Part shown: positions 34,468 to 41,914 of the stretch, piece after piece
Position numbering within the stretch: the first letter of the stretch is position 1
How the letters are laid out: the number at the start of each line of letters is the position of its first letter
DNA from: Polycyclovorans sp964425915
GTDB taxonomy: Bacteria; Pseudomonadota; Gammaproteobacteria; Nevskiales; Nevskiaceae
Direction: 5' to 3'
Assembly (NCBI GenBank): GCA_964425915.1
Contig: CAYROO010000010.1
Span: forward strand, 1-64,000
DNA: 64,000 nucleotides
The notes under the pieces: model-generated
Told to the model about the DNA's origin: nothing
The model's database searches: none
What the model saw: only the letters and a program-made list of their open reading frames with translations
Translations under genes and position numbers: made by a program

Positions 34468-35384
34468 CGACGCGCTGGACCCTTCATCCCGCAGCTGGCG
34501 GCCGCCGTTGCCGCATCCAATTTTCGGCAATGGCCTCTCCCTGTGAGATCTGGGTCGACGGCGCCTCGCCCGACACTTGGCCGGATCTCGCCGAATGCGC
34601 CTATCAGGAGGCCCATCGCATCGAGCGGAAGTGGAGCCGATATCGCGATGACAACTTGATTCACCGGATCAACTCGGCCAACGGATCTGAAACCGAAGTC
34701 GACGAAGAAACCGCGCGTCTGCTCGACTATGGCGCGGTGCTGTTCGAAGCGAGCGAGGGTCGCTTCGACCTGACGTCTGGAAGGCTACGTCAGGCATGGC
34801 GATTCGACGGCCGCCATCGTCTGCCGGACCCAAAGCAGATTGAACAGCTGCTGCACCATGTGGGCTGGCATCGGGTTCGCTGGCAGCGGCCGATTCTGCA
34901 GATGCCGGCGGGCATGGAGGTCGATCTGGGTGGCATTGGCAAGGAGTACGCGGTCGACCGCAGCCTGGCCTTGTTGCAAGCCCATACCGATGCCGCGCTG
35001 CTGGTGAACTATGGTGGCGATCTCGCCGCCAATCGGGCGCCTGCAGGGGACAGCCCCTGGCGTGTTGGAATCGGCGATGAGGGCCAGCCGGAGGGTGGCA
35101 CCCCGCTCATCCGACTGCGCAATGGCGGCATCGCCACCAGCGGCGATGCGCACCGGTTCATCGAGGTCGATGGCATCCGATACGGGCATGTCCTAGACGC
35201 CCGCACCGGCTGGCCGCCGCCTCGGGCACCCCATTCCGTCACCGTCGCTGCCAGCACCTGTAGTCAGGCGGGCAGCCTGTCAACCCTGGCCATGCTGAGC
35301 GGCACCGGTGCGGAAGCCTTTCTGCGCGATCAAGGTGTCGACTTCCATGTCCAGCGCGCCACCGCCGGGGCATCCCCGGGTTAA
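34464..35384 (+). CDS. apbE: ApbE-like FAD:protein FMN transferase
   Basis: A 306-aa ApbE-family protein, which in active members transfers FMN from FAD to a Thr/Ser of a redox protein. Motifs present: DLGGIGKEYAVD (usual form KG, here KE), NYGGDL, TSGDAHRF and HVLDARTGWP. The Mg-binding motif, normally D-A-L-S-T, reads G270-S-L-S-T274, so the metal Asp seems replaced by Gly. There is no signal peptide or lipobox, although most ApbE proteins act in the periplasm. It may therefore be inactive or act before export. It is coupled to the DUF3570 gene. Confidence 0.85.
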   Translation: MTTRWTLHPAAGGRRCRIQFSAMASPCEIWVDGASPDTWPDLAECAYQEAHRIERKWSRYRDDNLIHRINSANGSETEVDEETARLLDYGAVLFEASEGRFDLTSGRLRQAWRFDGRHRLPDPKQIEQLLHHVGWHRVRWQRPILQMPAGMEVDLGGIGKEYAVDRSLALLQAHTDAALLVNYGGDLAANRAPAGDSPWRVGIGDEGQPEGGTPLIRLRNGGIATSGDAHRFIEVDGIRYGHVLDARTGWPPPRAPHSVTVAASTCSQAGSLSTLAMLSGTGAEAFLRDQGVDFHVQRATAGASPG

Positions 35385-35461
35385 CGAATGTTCATGTCCT
35401 CAACAGGCTGGGGACAGACCGCAAAGCGGACACTGGCACTTCATCAACAGCGTGGAGTGTC

Positions 35462-35905
35462 ATGTCAAAACTGTCGACCCTGCTGGGCGGCTTGCTGATT
35501 GGATTTTCAGCCGTGGCCGCCGCCAACCCGGCCCTGGAGGTCCTCAAGCCCTACCGCGGCAAACCGGTATACGTTGATTTCTGGGCCTCCTGGTGCGTGC
35601 CCTGCGCGCAATCGTTCCCATGGCTCAATGACATGCGCTCACGGTATGGCGACGACATCCAGTTTGTCGGCGTCAATGTGGATGAACATCGACGGGATGC
35701 CGACCGATTCCTGAAACGCCACCCCGCCCAGTTCGATCTGCTGTTCGATCCCGCAGGCGCGATGGCCACTCATTTCGCGCTGGAAGGCATGCCAAGCGCC
35801 GTGATTCTCGATGCCAACGGTCAGGTGCTGTGGCAACACAGCGGCTTCCGCGCTGCAGAAACCCCGAACTACGAACAGGCGATTCAGGAGGCCATTCGTC
35901 CATGA
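35462..35905 (+). CDS. TlpA/ResA-type periplasmic thioredoxin-like protein
   Basis: A 147-aa exported thioredoxin-fold protein. A signal peptide (about 1-21) precedes the active site WASWCVPC (Cys45, Cys48), and the cis-Pro loop is EGMPSAV. These proteins reduce or exchange disulfides in the periplasm, for instance on cytochromes or copper proteins. GGAG lies five bases before the ATG. Its stop overlaps the start of the second DUF4266 lipoprotein (ATGA), so the cysteine tail of that lipoprotein (CGCN) is an obvious candidate substrate. Confidence 0.88.
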   Translation: MSKLSTLLGGLLIGFSAVAAANPALEVLKPYRGKPVYVDFWASWCVPCAQSFPWLNDMRSRYGDDIQFVGVNVDEHRRDADRFLKRHPAQFDLLFDPAGAMATHFALEGMPSAVILDANGQVLWQHSGFRAAETPNYEQAIQEAIRP

Positions 35906-36114
35906 TCAAGCGACTTTCCCTCACGCTGGCCCTGGCGCTGATCGCCAGCGCCTGTGCGCCGGTGCAACCCTGGCAACGCGGCACCCTCGCGCGGCCGGAC
36001 ATGCAGCTCGTGACCGACCCGGCCCAGGCCGCTTTTGAAGACCACACCTATTTCAGCAAGGAAGCCTCCAGCGGCGGCCGTGGCTTTGGCGGAGGGGGCT
36101 GCGGATGCAACTGA
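35902..36114 (+). CDS. DUF4266 small lipoprotein (copy B)
   Basis: A 70-aa lipoprotein: hydrophobic signal, acceptor Cys in IASAC, then the same body as copy A (APVQPWQRG, DMQL, QAAFEDH, YFSKE, SSGGRGFGGGGCGCN). Only 7 of the 52 residues after the lipobox differ from copy A. It overlaps the TlpA stop by 4 bp and the DUF3570 start by 10 bp, the same overlap length as in copy A, which shows that the lipoprotein/DUF3570 pair was duplicated as a unit. Confidence 0.87.
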   Translation: MIKRLSLTLALALIASACAPVQPWQRGTLARPDMQLVTDPAQAAFEDHTYFSKEASSGGRGFGGGGCGCN

Positions 36115-37358
36115 AACCGAATGCCTTGAGCGCGGCCGCGCTCGCCCTACTGGGGTCGACGGGCACCCAGGCTGCCGATACCGGCAAATGGCAATTCGAC
36201 GCCGCCACCCTCGTCTACAGTGAGGCTGACAGCCGCGTTCAGGCAGTCGAGCCGAAGCTGCGCGCCACCCGCGCGCTCGACAATGACCGGAGCATCAGCG
36301 CGGCCGTGACAGTCGACGTCCTCACCGGCGCCTCCCCCAACGGCGCCGCCCCCGCCGACAGCCCACAGACCTTCACCAGCGCCTCCGGCAACAAGCCCTA
36401 CACGGTAGACGCGTTCGAAACGCCACTGGATGACGACTTCCGTGACACCCGTGTGGCAGTGGACGGCAGCTTCACCACGCCGGTGGGCGATCAGACCCTG
36501 ACCACATCACTGGCGGCATCCAAGGAATACGATTACCTGTCGATCTCTGCAGGTGCGGTGCTGTCGAAGGACTTCAACCGCAACAACACCACGGTCAGTG
36601 CCGGCATCAACGTGGCCAACGACACCATTGATGCCGTCGGCGGAGCGCCAGTGCCGCTGTCGGTGATGCCAGCGCCCGGCAATCCACGGCCAGAAACAAC
36701 CGAAACCAAGCAGATCTACGATCTGTTGTTCAGTGTGACGCAGGTGCTATCGCCGGTCAGTCTGATGCAGATCAGCTACTCGCTGAGCCAGTCGGACGGC
36801 TATCTCAACGATCCTTACAAACTGCTGTCGGTGGTGGACGCCAACGGGGACCCATTGCGCTACGTCTACGAATCTCGACCGGACACGCGCCTCAAGCATG
36901 CGCTGTTCGCGCAGTACAAGCGTTTTGTATTCGGGCGCGACGTGATCGACGTATCACTCCGACTCATGAGCGACGACTGGGGTATCACGTCCGAAACCCT
37001 GGATACCACCTACCGCTGGAACTTCTCCGAAACCCGATACCTGGAGCCGCACCTCCGCTACTATCGTCAAAGCGAAGCCGATTTCTATCGGGCGGCCTTG
37101 TTCGACGGTGAGGAGAACACGCTGACCGAGGCCAGTGCAGATCCGCGCCTCGGCCAGTTCGATGCCGTCACGGTGGGCTTGAAGTATGGCCAAACCCTCC
37201 CCAGCGGTAACGAGTGGAATGTGCGCCTTGAGGCGTACACCCAGCTCGGCAAGACCAGCGGGGTACCCGCACAGGCCGCTGCCGGACTCAGCCGTTTCGA
37301 CCTGGAGCCTACGCTCGATGCGCTGATGCTCACTGCGGGCTACCGCTTCAGCTGGTAG
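36105..37358 (+). CDS. DUF3570 family exported protein (copy B)
   Basis: A 417-aa paralogue of the protein at 33205-34467, with signal peptide (about 1-24) and C-terminal GYRFSW. The motif DVLTGASPNG (Asp71, Thr74, Gly75, Ala76, Ser77) fits D-x-x-[ST]-G-A-[ST] exactly. Other shared blocks are EYDYLSI, NNTTVSAGIN, YLNDPYKLLSVVD, YLEPHLRYYRQS and FYRAALFDGEE. No ApbE gene accompanies this copy; a two-component system follows instead, 99 bp downstream. The likely location is the outer membrane or periplasm; function unknown. Confidence 0.84.
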   Translation: MQLKPNALSAAALALLGSTGTQAADTGKWQFDAATLVYSEADSRVQAVEPKLRATRALDNDRSISAAVTVDVLTGASPNGAAPADSPQTFTSASGNKPYTVDAFETPLDDDFRDTRVAVDGSFTTPVGDQTLTTSLAASKEYDYLSISAGAVLSKDFNRNNTTVSAGINVANDTIDAVGGAPVPLSVMPAPGNPRPETTETKQIYDLLFSVTQVLSPVSLMQISYSLSQSDGYLNDPYKLLSVVDANGDPLRYVYESRPDTRLKHALFAQYKRFVFGRDVIDVSLRLMSDDWGITSETLDTTYRWNFSETRYLEPHLRYYRQSEADFYRAALFDGEENTLTEASADPRLGQFDAVTVGLKYGQTLPSGNEWNVRLEAYTQLGKTSGVPAQAAAGLSRFDLEPTLDALMLTAGYRFSW

Positions 37359-37457
37359 GACAGCGGGCGCGTGAACGAGACCCGCCCGGTGTCGACAACC
37401 GGCTACCCTATGCAGGCTGACGATTCGGTCAGCCTGCCGCGGGGGAGCGGCTGTACC

Positions 37458-38141
37458 ATGCGGATCTTGATCATCGAAGATGACGCCGAGCAGGCGCGTT
37501 TCCTGCTCAAGGGCTTGCGCGAAAGCGGGCATCGGGTGGACCACGCCGCCAACGGCCGTGACGGTCTGTTTCTGGCCGTCTCAGAGCCCTACGACCTGTG
37601 TATCGTCGACCGCATGCTGCCGCAGATGGACGGGCTCGCCGTGATCACGGCTTTGCGTGCCGCCGGCCAGCAGACGCCGGTCATCATCCTGTCAGCCCTC
37701 GGACAGGTCGACGACCGCGTGCGCGGGCTGAAGGCGGGCGGCGATGACTATATCGTCAAGCCCTATGCCTTCCAGGAGTTGCTGGCACGAATCGAGGCCA
37801 TCACCCGTCGAGGCAGCCCGACGGTGGCGGCTGAGGCAACTGTGCTGCGGGTTGCCGACCTTGAACTCGACCGCCTGTCGCGAACCGTGCGCCGCGGCGC
37901 CCACACCATCGATCTCAAGCCGCAGGAATACCGCCTGCTGGAATACCTGATGCGTCACGCCGGCCAGGTGGTCACCCGCACCATGCTGCTGGAGGGGGTC
38001 TGGGACTACCACTTCGATCCGCAGACCAATGTCATTGACGTCCACATTTCACGCCTGCGCGCCCGAATCGACCCGGCCGGCAATCGACCGTTGATCCATA
38101 CCATCCGCGGCGCTGGCTATTGTCTTCGGGACGAAAGCTGA
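37458..38141 (+). CDS. OmpR-family response regulator
   Basis: A 227-aa response regulator. Receiver domain with acidic Asp8/Asp9, phosphoacceptor Asp51 (CIVDRMLP) and Lys in IVKPYAF; then an OmpR/PhoB winged helix (NVIDVHISRLRARID, IHTIRGAGYCL). The ATG at 37458 is chosen because the protein then begins MRILIIEDD and GGGGGAG lies upstream. The kinase start overlaps its stop (TGATG). It follows DUF3570 copy B closely, so it may sense the state of that module or of the envelope. Confidence 0.93.
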   Translation: MRILIIEDDAEQARFLLKGLRESGHRVDHAANGRDGLFLAVSEPYDLCIVDRMLPQMDGLAVITALRAAGQQTPVIILSALGQVDDRVRGLKAGGDDYIVKPYAFQELLARIEAITRRGSPTVAAEATVLRVADLELDRLSRTVRRGAHTIDLKPQEYRLLEYLMRHAGQVVTRTMLLEGVWDYHFDPQTNVIDVHISRLRARIDPAGNRPLIHTIRGAGYCLRDES

Positions 38142-39529
38142 TGACCTGGCGCTTCCGCCCGGGCCTTCTGCTCCGGCTTGCGCTGACCAATGCCCTAGTG
38201 TTCAGTGTGGGCGCCGGCCTGGTCATCTTCAGCATCACCTCGCTCAGCCTGAAGTACCTGCAGGGTCACCTCGACGAAAGCGTCACCGCAGAACTGGAGA
38301 TCCTGGAGTCTGACTACGTGATCGACGGGCTCACGGGTGTGGTCGGACTCATCCGTGAACGCGACCGTCTCGAATCCGCATGGCATGGCCGGATCTATCG
38401 CCTGGAAACACCGGACGGCCAGGTGCTCGCGGGCGACTTCCCGCACTGGCCGGAAGCCCTCGACATCGGCGCGGGGCCCATTGCAACATCGGCACAGATC
38501 ACGCCCGGGGCGCCGATAACCGAGTGGATGATGGCCGCCCGCCTGCTACCCGGCGGCGAACGCCTGCTGGTCGGCTTTGATCGTACCGAGACGCTCGCGC
38601 TGTCTTCGCAGATCCGTCGTGCTGCCGGGTGGAGCATCCCCCTGGCGGTGCTGCTGGCGGTGATCGGCAGCATTGCCGCCAACCGCACCGCAGCACGGCA
38701 GATCCGCACCATCGATGCCAGTGCGCGACGCATCGTCGAGGGTGACTTGCGGCACCGTATTCCGCTACAGGGCAGCGGTGATGAACTGGACCGCCTGACC
38801 CAGACCCTCAACACCATGCTCGACCGGATCAATGACCTGATCGCCGCGACCCGGGGCGCCACCGACGCCATTGCGCACGACCTGCGCACGCCGCTCGCGC
38901 GCTTGCGCGTGGCGCTGGAAGATGCCCAGCCGCACCCGCCGAGTGCAGATCAGTGGCATCCCTGGCTACAGGACCGTGTCGATGACATAGACCGCGTACT
39001 CGGCAGCTTCTCGGCACTGCTGCAACTGGCCACGGTGGAGTCGGGCGTGCTGAGAACCCAATTCCAGTCCGTGGGCCTGGCGACGGTGGTCAGTGACGTG
39101 GTGTCCCTGTACGAGGCGGTGGCCGCTGACGCGGACTGCACCCTGAGATTCAGCGCAGTAGAGGGCAATACGCCCATCATGGGCGACCGCCACCTGCTGT
39201 TTCAGGCCATCGCCAATCTGCTCGACAATGCCCTCAAGTTCACGCCGAAGGGCGGTCAGATCCAAATACGGCTCACGCGCGAAGGCAGCCACCTCCAGTT
39301 GGAGGTCGAGGACAGCGGTCCGGGCATTCCCACCGGCGACGAGGAGCGGGTATTCGAGCGGCTGTTCCGCCACGACCACGCACGCCAGTCTGCCGGCTTT
39401 GGTCTGGGGCTCAGCCTGGTCCGCGCAATCGCGCGCCTGCATGACGGCGACTGCGTGGTGGTGCCGAAGGCGCAGGGCGCGCTGTTGCGGATCCGCCTAC
39501 CGGTAGCTCAGAGAAACTCGCAGAGGTAG
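38141..39529 (+). CDS. Sensor histidine kinase
   Basis: A 462-aa membrane kinase and partner of the adjacent regulator. TM1 is near residues 10-32, a periplasmic sensor loop of about 130 residues follows, TM2 is near 165-185 (WSIPLAVLLAVIGSIAA), then a HAMP linker, the H-box with His246 (AIAHDLRTPLARL), N-box NLLDNALKF, G1 EDSGPGIP and G2 GFGLGLSLV. The start at 38141 overlaps the regulator stop by one base. Its 3' end overlaps ppnP, which is convergent, by 22 bp. Confidence 0.93.
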   Translation: MTWRFRPGLLLRLALTNALVFSVGAGLVIFSITSLSLKYLQGHLDESVTAELEILESDYVIDGLTGVVGLIRERDRLESAWHGRIYRLETPDGQVLAGDFPHWPEALDIGAGPIATSAQITPGAPITEWMMAARLLPGGERLLVGFDRTETLALSSQIRRAAGWSIPLAVLLAVIGSIAANRTAARQIRTIDASARRIVEGDLRHRIPLQGSGDELDRLTQTLNTMLDRINDLIAATRGATDAIAHDLRTPLARLRVALEDAQPHPPSADQWHPWLQDRVDDIDRVLGSFSALLQLATVESGVLRTQFQSVGLATVVSDVVSLYEAVAADADCTLRFSAVEGNTPIMGDRHLLFQAIANLLDNALKFTPKGGQIQIRLTREGSHLQLEVEDSGPGIPTGDEERVFERLFRHDHARQSAGFGLGLSLVRAIARLHDGDCVVVPKAQGALLRIRLPVAQRNSQR

Positions 39530-39789
39530 GCGGCGGGCCCGTCCACCGGGCTGACGTCGAAGCCGCTGTTGGCGGCGATTTCGAAAGCGGTGCCGGCCGG
39601 GTATAGCGCCCATTCGCCTGCGTCCGGCCGCACCCGCAGCTGCCCACTGACCACGGTCATGCGCTCTGCCGCCTCGGTGCCGAAGTGGTAGGTCCCGGGG
39701 GCAATGACACCAACCGTGGCCCGACGACCATGACGTTCGTATCCGACACTCTGGACGCCGCCATCGAAATAGCTGTTGTGCTTGAGCAT
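39508..39789 (-). CDS. ppnP: Pyrimidine/purine nucleoside phosphorylase (YaiE/PpnP)
   Basis: A 93-aa single-cupin protein. The N-terminus LKHNSYFDGGVQSVGYERHG and the end AAYLCEFL match the PpnP (DUF1255) family, which cleaves several nucleosides with phosphate to base and ribose-1-phosphate. ERMTVVSGQLRV is the core cupin strand. AGAGG precedes the ATG at 39789. It is a single gene convergent with the histidine kinase. Confidence 0.9.
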   Translation of the reverse strand: MLKHNSYFDGGVQSVGYERHGRRATVGVIAPGTYHFGTEAAERMTVVSGQLRVRPDAGEWALYPAGTAFEIAANSGFDVSPVDGPAAYLCEFL

Positions 39790-39893
39790 ATCGCCTCTGA
39801 TCAATGAGAAATACCGTGAAGGGCGGCGCATTGTAGCGGCACGATGGCCTACACTTTGCTTCCCTGAAATCACTCCCGAGCAGGAACGCTGTC

Positions 39894-40658
39894 GTGATCA
39901 AACGCGTGGTATTCAACCAGAAGGGCGGTGTCGGCAAGACCACCATCGTCGCCAATCTCGCCGCCATCGCCGCCAGCCGCGGTCTACGCACCCTGGTGAT
40001 CGATCTCGACACCCAGGGGAACGCCAGCCAGTACCTGCTGGGCTCGTCGGTCACCCCGGCCGAGACCATCGCGGACTTCTTCGAGGGCACGCTGTCGTTC
40101 TCGCTCAGTCAGCCGGGGTTTGCCAGCTTTGCCACCGCCACCCCGTTCGACAACCTCGATGTTGTGGCCGCCAGCCCACGACTCGATGAGCTGATCGTCA
40201 AACTGGAAGCCAAGCAGAAGATCTATAAGCTGCGGGACGCCCTGCGCAAGCTGCGGGGCTACGATGCGGTGTTCATCGACACCCCACCCGCGCTGAACTT
40301 CTACAGCCGCTCCGCCCTGATTGCGGCGGACCGGGTGCTGATCCCCTTTGACTGCGACGAGTTCGCCCGCCAGGCGCTGTATACGTTGTTGGAGAACCTG
40401 CAGGAGCTGAAGGCCGACCACAATGAAGACCTGCAGGTCGAAGGCATCGTGGTCAACCAGTTCCAGTCGCGCTCGCGGCTGCCGCAACGGCTGGTCGACG
40501 AGCTGCGCGAGGAGGGTCACCCCGTGATGGCGCAGACGCTGTCCAGCTCGGTGAAGGTCAAGGAGTCCCACGAGCACCACCGCCCGCTGGTGTGGGAGGA
40601 TCCCCGCCATCGCGTTACCCAGGAGTACCTGGCGCTGTTTGCGGCGCTGGACGCCTGA
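39894..40658 (+). CDS. Orphan ParA-family ATPase
   Basis: A 254-aa ParA/MinD-type ATPase with the deviant Walker A KGGVGKTT (residues 10-17), DLDTQGNAS and IDTPPALNF (Walker B). GTG start with AGGAA 8 bases upstream. No ParB-like or cargo gene is adjacent, unlike chromosome- or plasmid-segregation operons, so it probably positions some other cellular cargo. The 3' end faces dnaJ with a 31-bp gap. Confidence 0.85.
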   Translation: MIKRVVFNQKGGVGKTTIVANLAAIAASRGLRTLVIDLDTQGNASQYLLGSSVTPAETIADFFEGTLSFSLSQPGFASFATATPFDNLDVVAASPRLDELIVKLEAKQKIYKLRDALRKLRGYDAVFIDTPPALNFYSRSALIAADRVLIPFDCDEFARQALYTLLENLQELKADHNEDLQVEGIVVNQFQSRSRLPQRLVDELREEGHPVMAQTLSSSVKVKESHEHHRPLVWEDPRHRVTQEYLALFAALDA

Positions 40659-40689
40659 GCCCCAGTCTGACCGGGGGCGCCGGCCAGCC

Positions 40690-41817
40690 TCAGGGCTTGA
40701 GGTGGTCGTCGAAGAAGCGCTTGGCCTTGTCCAGCCAGGAGGTGGTTTCCGGATTGTGGCGGGCGCCGTCGCCGGCGAGCGTCTCACCCAGCTCGCGCAG
40801 CAGTTCACGCTGACGCTTGCCGAGATTGACCGGCGTTTCCACCCGCACATTGCAGAGCAGGTCCCCCTGCCCGGCACCTCGGACCGACTTCACCCCGAGG
40901 CCGCGAAGGCGGAAGGTCTTGCCGGTCTGCGTGCCCTCGGGAATCTTCAGTGCAGCGCGTCCATCCAGGGTGGGCACCTCAAGCTCGCCACCCAGCGCGG
41001 CGGTAACCATGCTCACCGGCACCGTGCAGTAGAGGTCGTTACCCTCCCGCTCGAAAAAGTCATGCGGGCGGACGTTGATCTGGACGTAGAGATCGCCCGC
41101 GCCGGCACCGGTCTCGCCGGGCTCGCCCTCACCGGACAGGCGGATCCGGTCGCCAGTGTCCACACCGGGGGGCACCTTGACCTGCAGGGTCTTGTCGGTC
41201 TGCACCTTGCCCGCGCCGCGACAACTGCGGCAGGGGTCGGTCACCATCGTGCCGCGCCCGCGGCAATGGGGACAGGTCTGCTGCATGACAAAGAAGCCCT
41301 GCTGGACCCGCACCTTGCCGGTGCCGCGACAGGTCCCGCACGTGCTGGGCGCCTTGCCGTCGGCGGTGCCGTGGCCGTGGCAGGGCTCACAGTTGTTCCA
41401 GGTGGGAATGCGAATGGTTTCCTCAGTGCCGAACGCCGCCTGCTCCAGAGACAGTTCCATCATGTAGCGCAAATCGGCTCCGCGGCGCGGACCGCCACGG
41501 CCGGCGCCGCCGAAGATGTCCGAGAAGACGTCACCGAAGATGTCCGAGAACCCGGCGCCGCCGAAGCCGCCACCACCGCCCCCACCGCCGCGGTTCAGAC
41601 CATCATGGCCGTACTTGTCGTACACCGCGCGTTTTTGGGTATCGCTGAGCACCTCGTAGGCCTCGCTGGCCTCCTTGAACGCTTCTTCGGCTTCGGCATT
41701 GCCGGGATTACGATCCGGGTGATGTTTCATCGCCAAACGGCGATACGCCTTCTTGATGGCGTCGTCGGCGGCATCACGGCCGACGCCGAGCACCTCGTAG
41801 TAGTCGCGTTTGGTCAT
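40690..41817 (-). CDS. dnaJ: Chaperone protein DnaJ
   Basis: A 375-aa type I J-protein co-chaperone that delivers substrates to DnaK and stimulates its ATPase. J domain with HPD in MKHHPDRNPGN (about 30-40), Gly/Phe-rich region, four zinc-finger motifs (CEPCHGHG, CGTCRGTG, CPHCRGRG, CRSCRGAG), then two beta-barrel substrate domains. It is the last gene of hrcA-grpE-dnaK-dnaJ; no strong Shine-Dalgarno is visible and the leader is T-rich after a hairpin. Confidence 0.98.
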   Translation of the reverse strand: MTKRDYYEVLGVGRDAADDAIKKAYRRLAMKHHPDRNPGNAEAEEAFKEASEAYEVLSDTQKRAVYDKYGHDGLNRGGGGGGGGFGGAGFSDIFGDVFSDIFGGAGRGGPRRGADLRYMMELSLEQAAFGTEETIRIPTWNNCEPCHGHGTADGKAPSTCGTCRGTGKVRVQQGFFVMQQTCPHCRGRGTMVTDPCRSCRGAGKVQTDKTLQVKVPPGVDTGDRIRLSGEGEPGETGAGAGDLYVQINVRPHDFFEREGNDLYCTVPVSMVTAALGGELEVPTLDGRAALKIPEGTQTGKTFRLRGLGVKSVRGAGQGDLLCNVRVETPVNLGKRQRELLRELGETLAGDGARHNPETTSWLDKAKRFFDDHLKP

Positions 41818-41871
41818 AAAAACGTGCGGCGTTCGGGGTCAGGCGGGAGAGGCAAAAAGCGTCAAAGGCGA

Positions 41872-41900
41872 GGCGCGAGGGGAATGCTCCGCCTCGCGCC
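41872..41900 (-). terminator. Hairpin between dnaK and dnaJ
   Basis: GGCGCGAGG and CCTCGCGCC pair perfectly (9 bp) across an 11-nt loop. Read on the minus strand, T-rich sequence (CCTTTGACGCTTTTTG) follows. It may terminate part of the dnaK transcripts or mark an mRNA processing or stability site that lowers DnaJ relative to DnaK. Confidence 0.45.
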
Positions 41901-41914
41901 CCGCCCTTCGGGCC

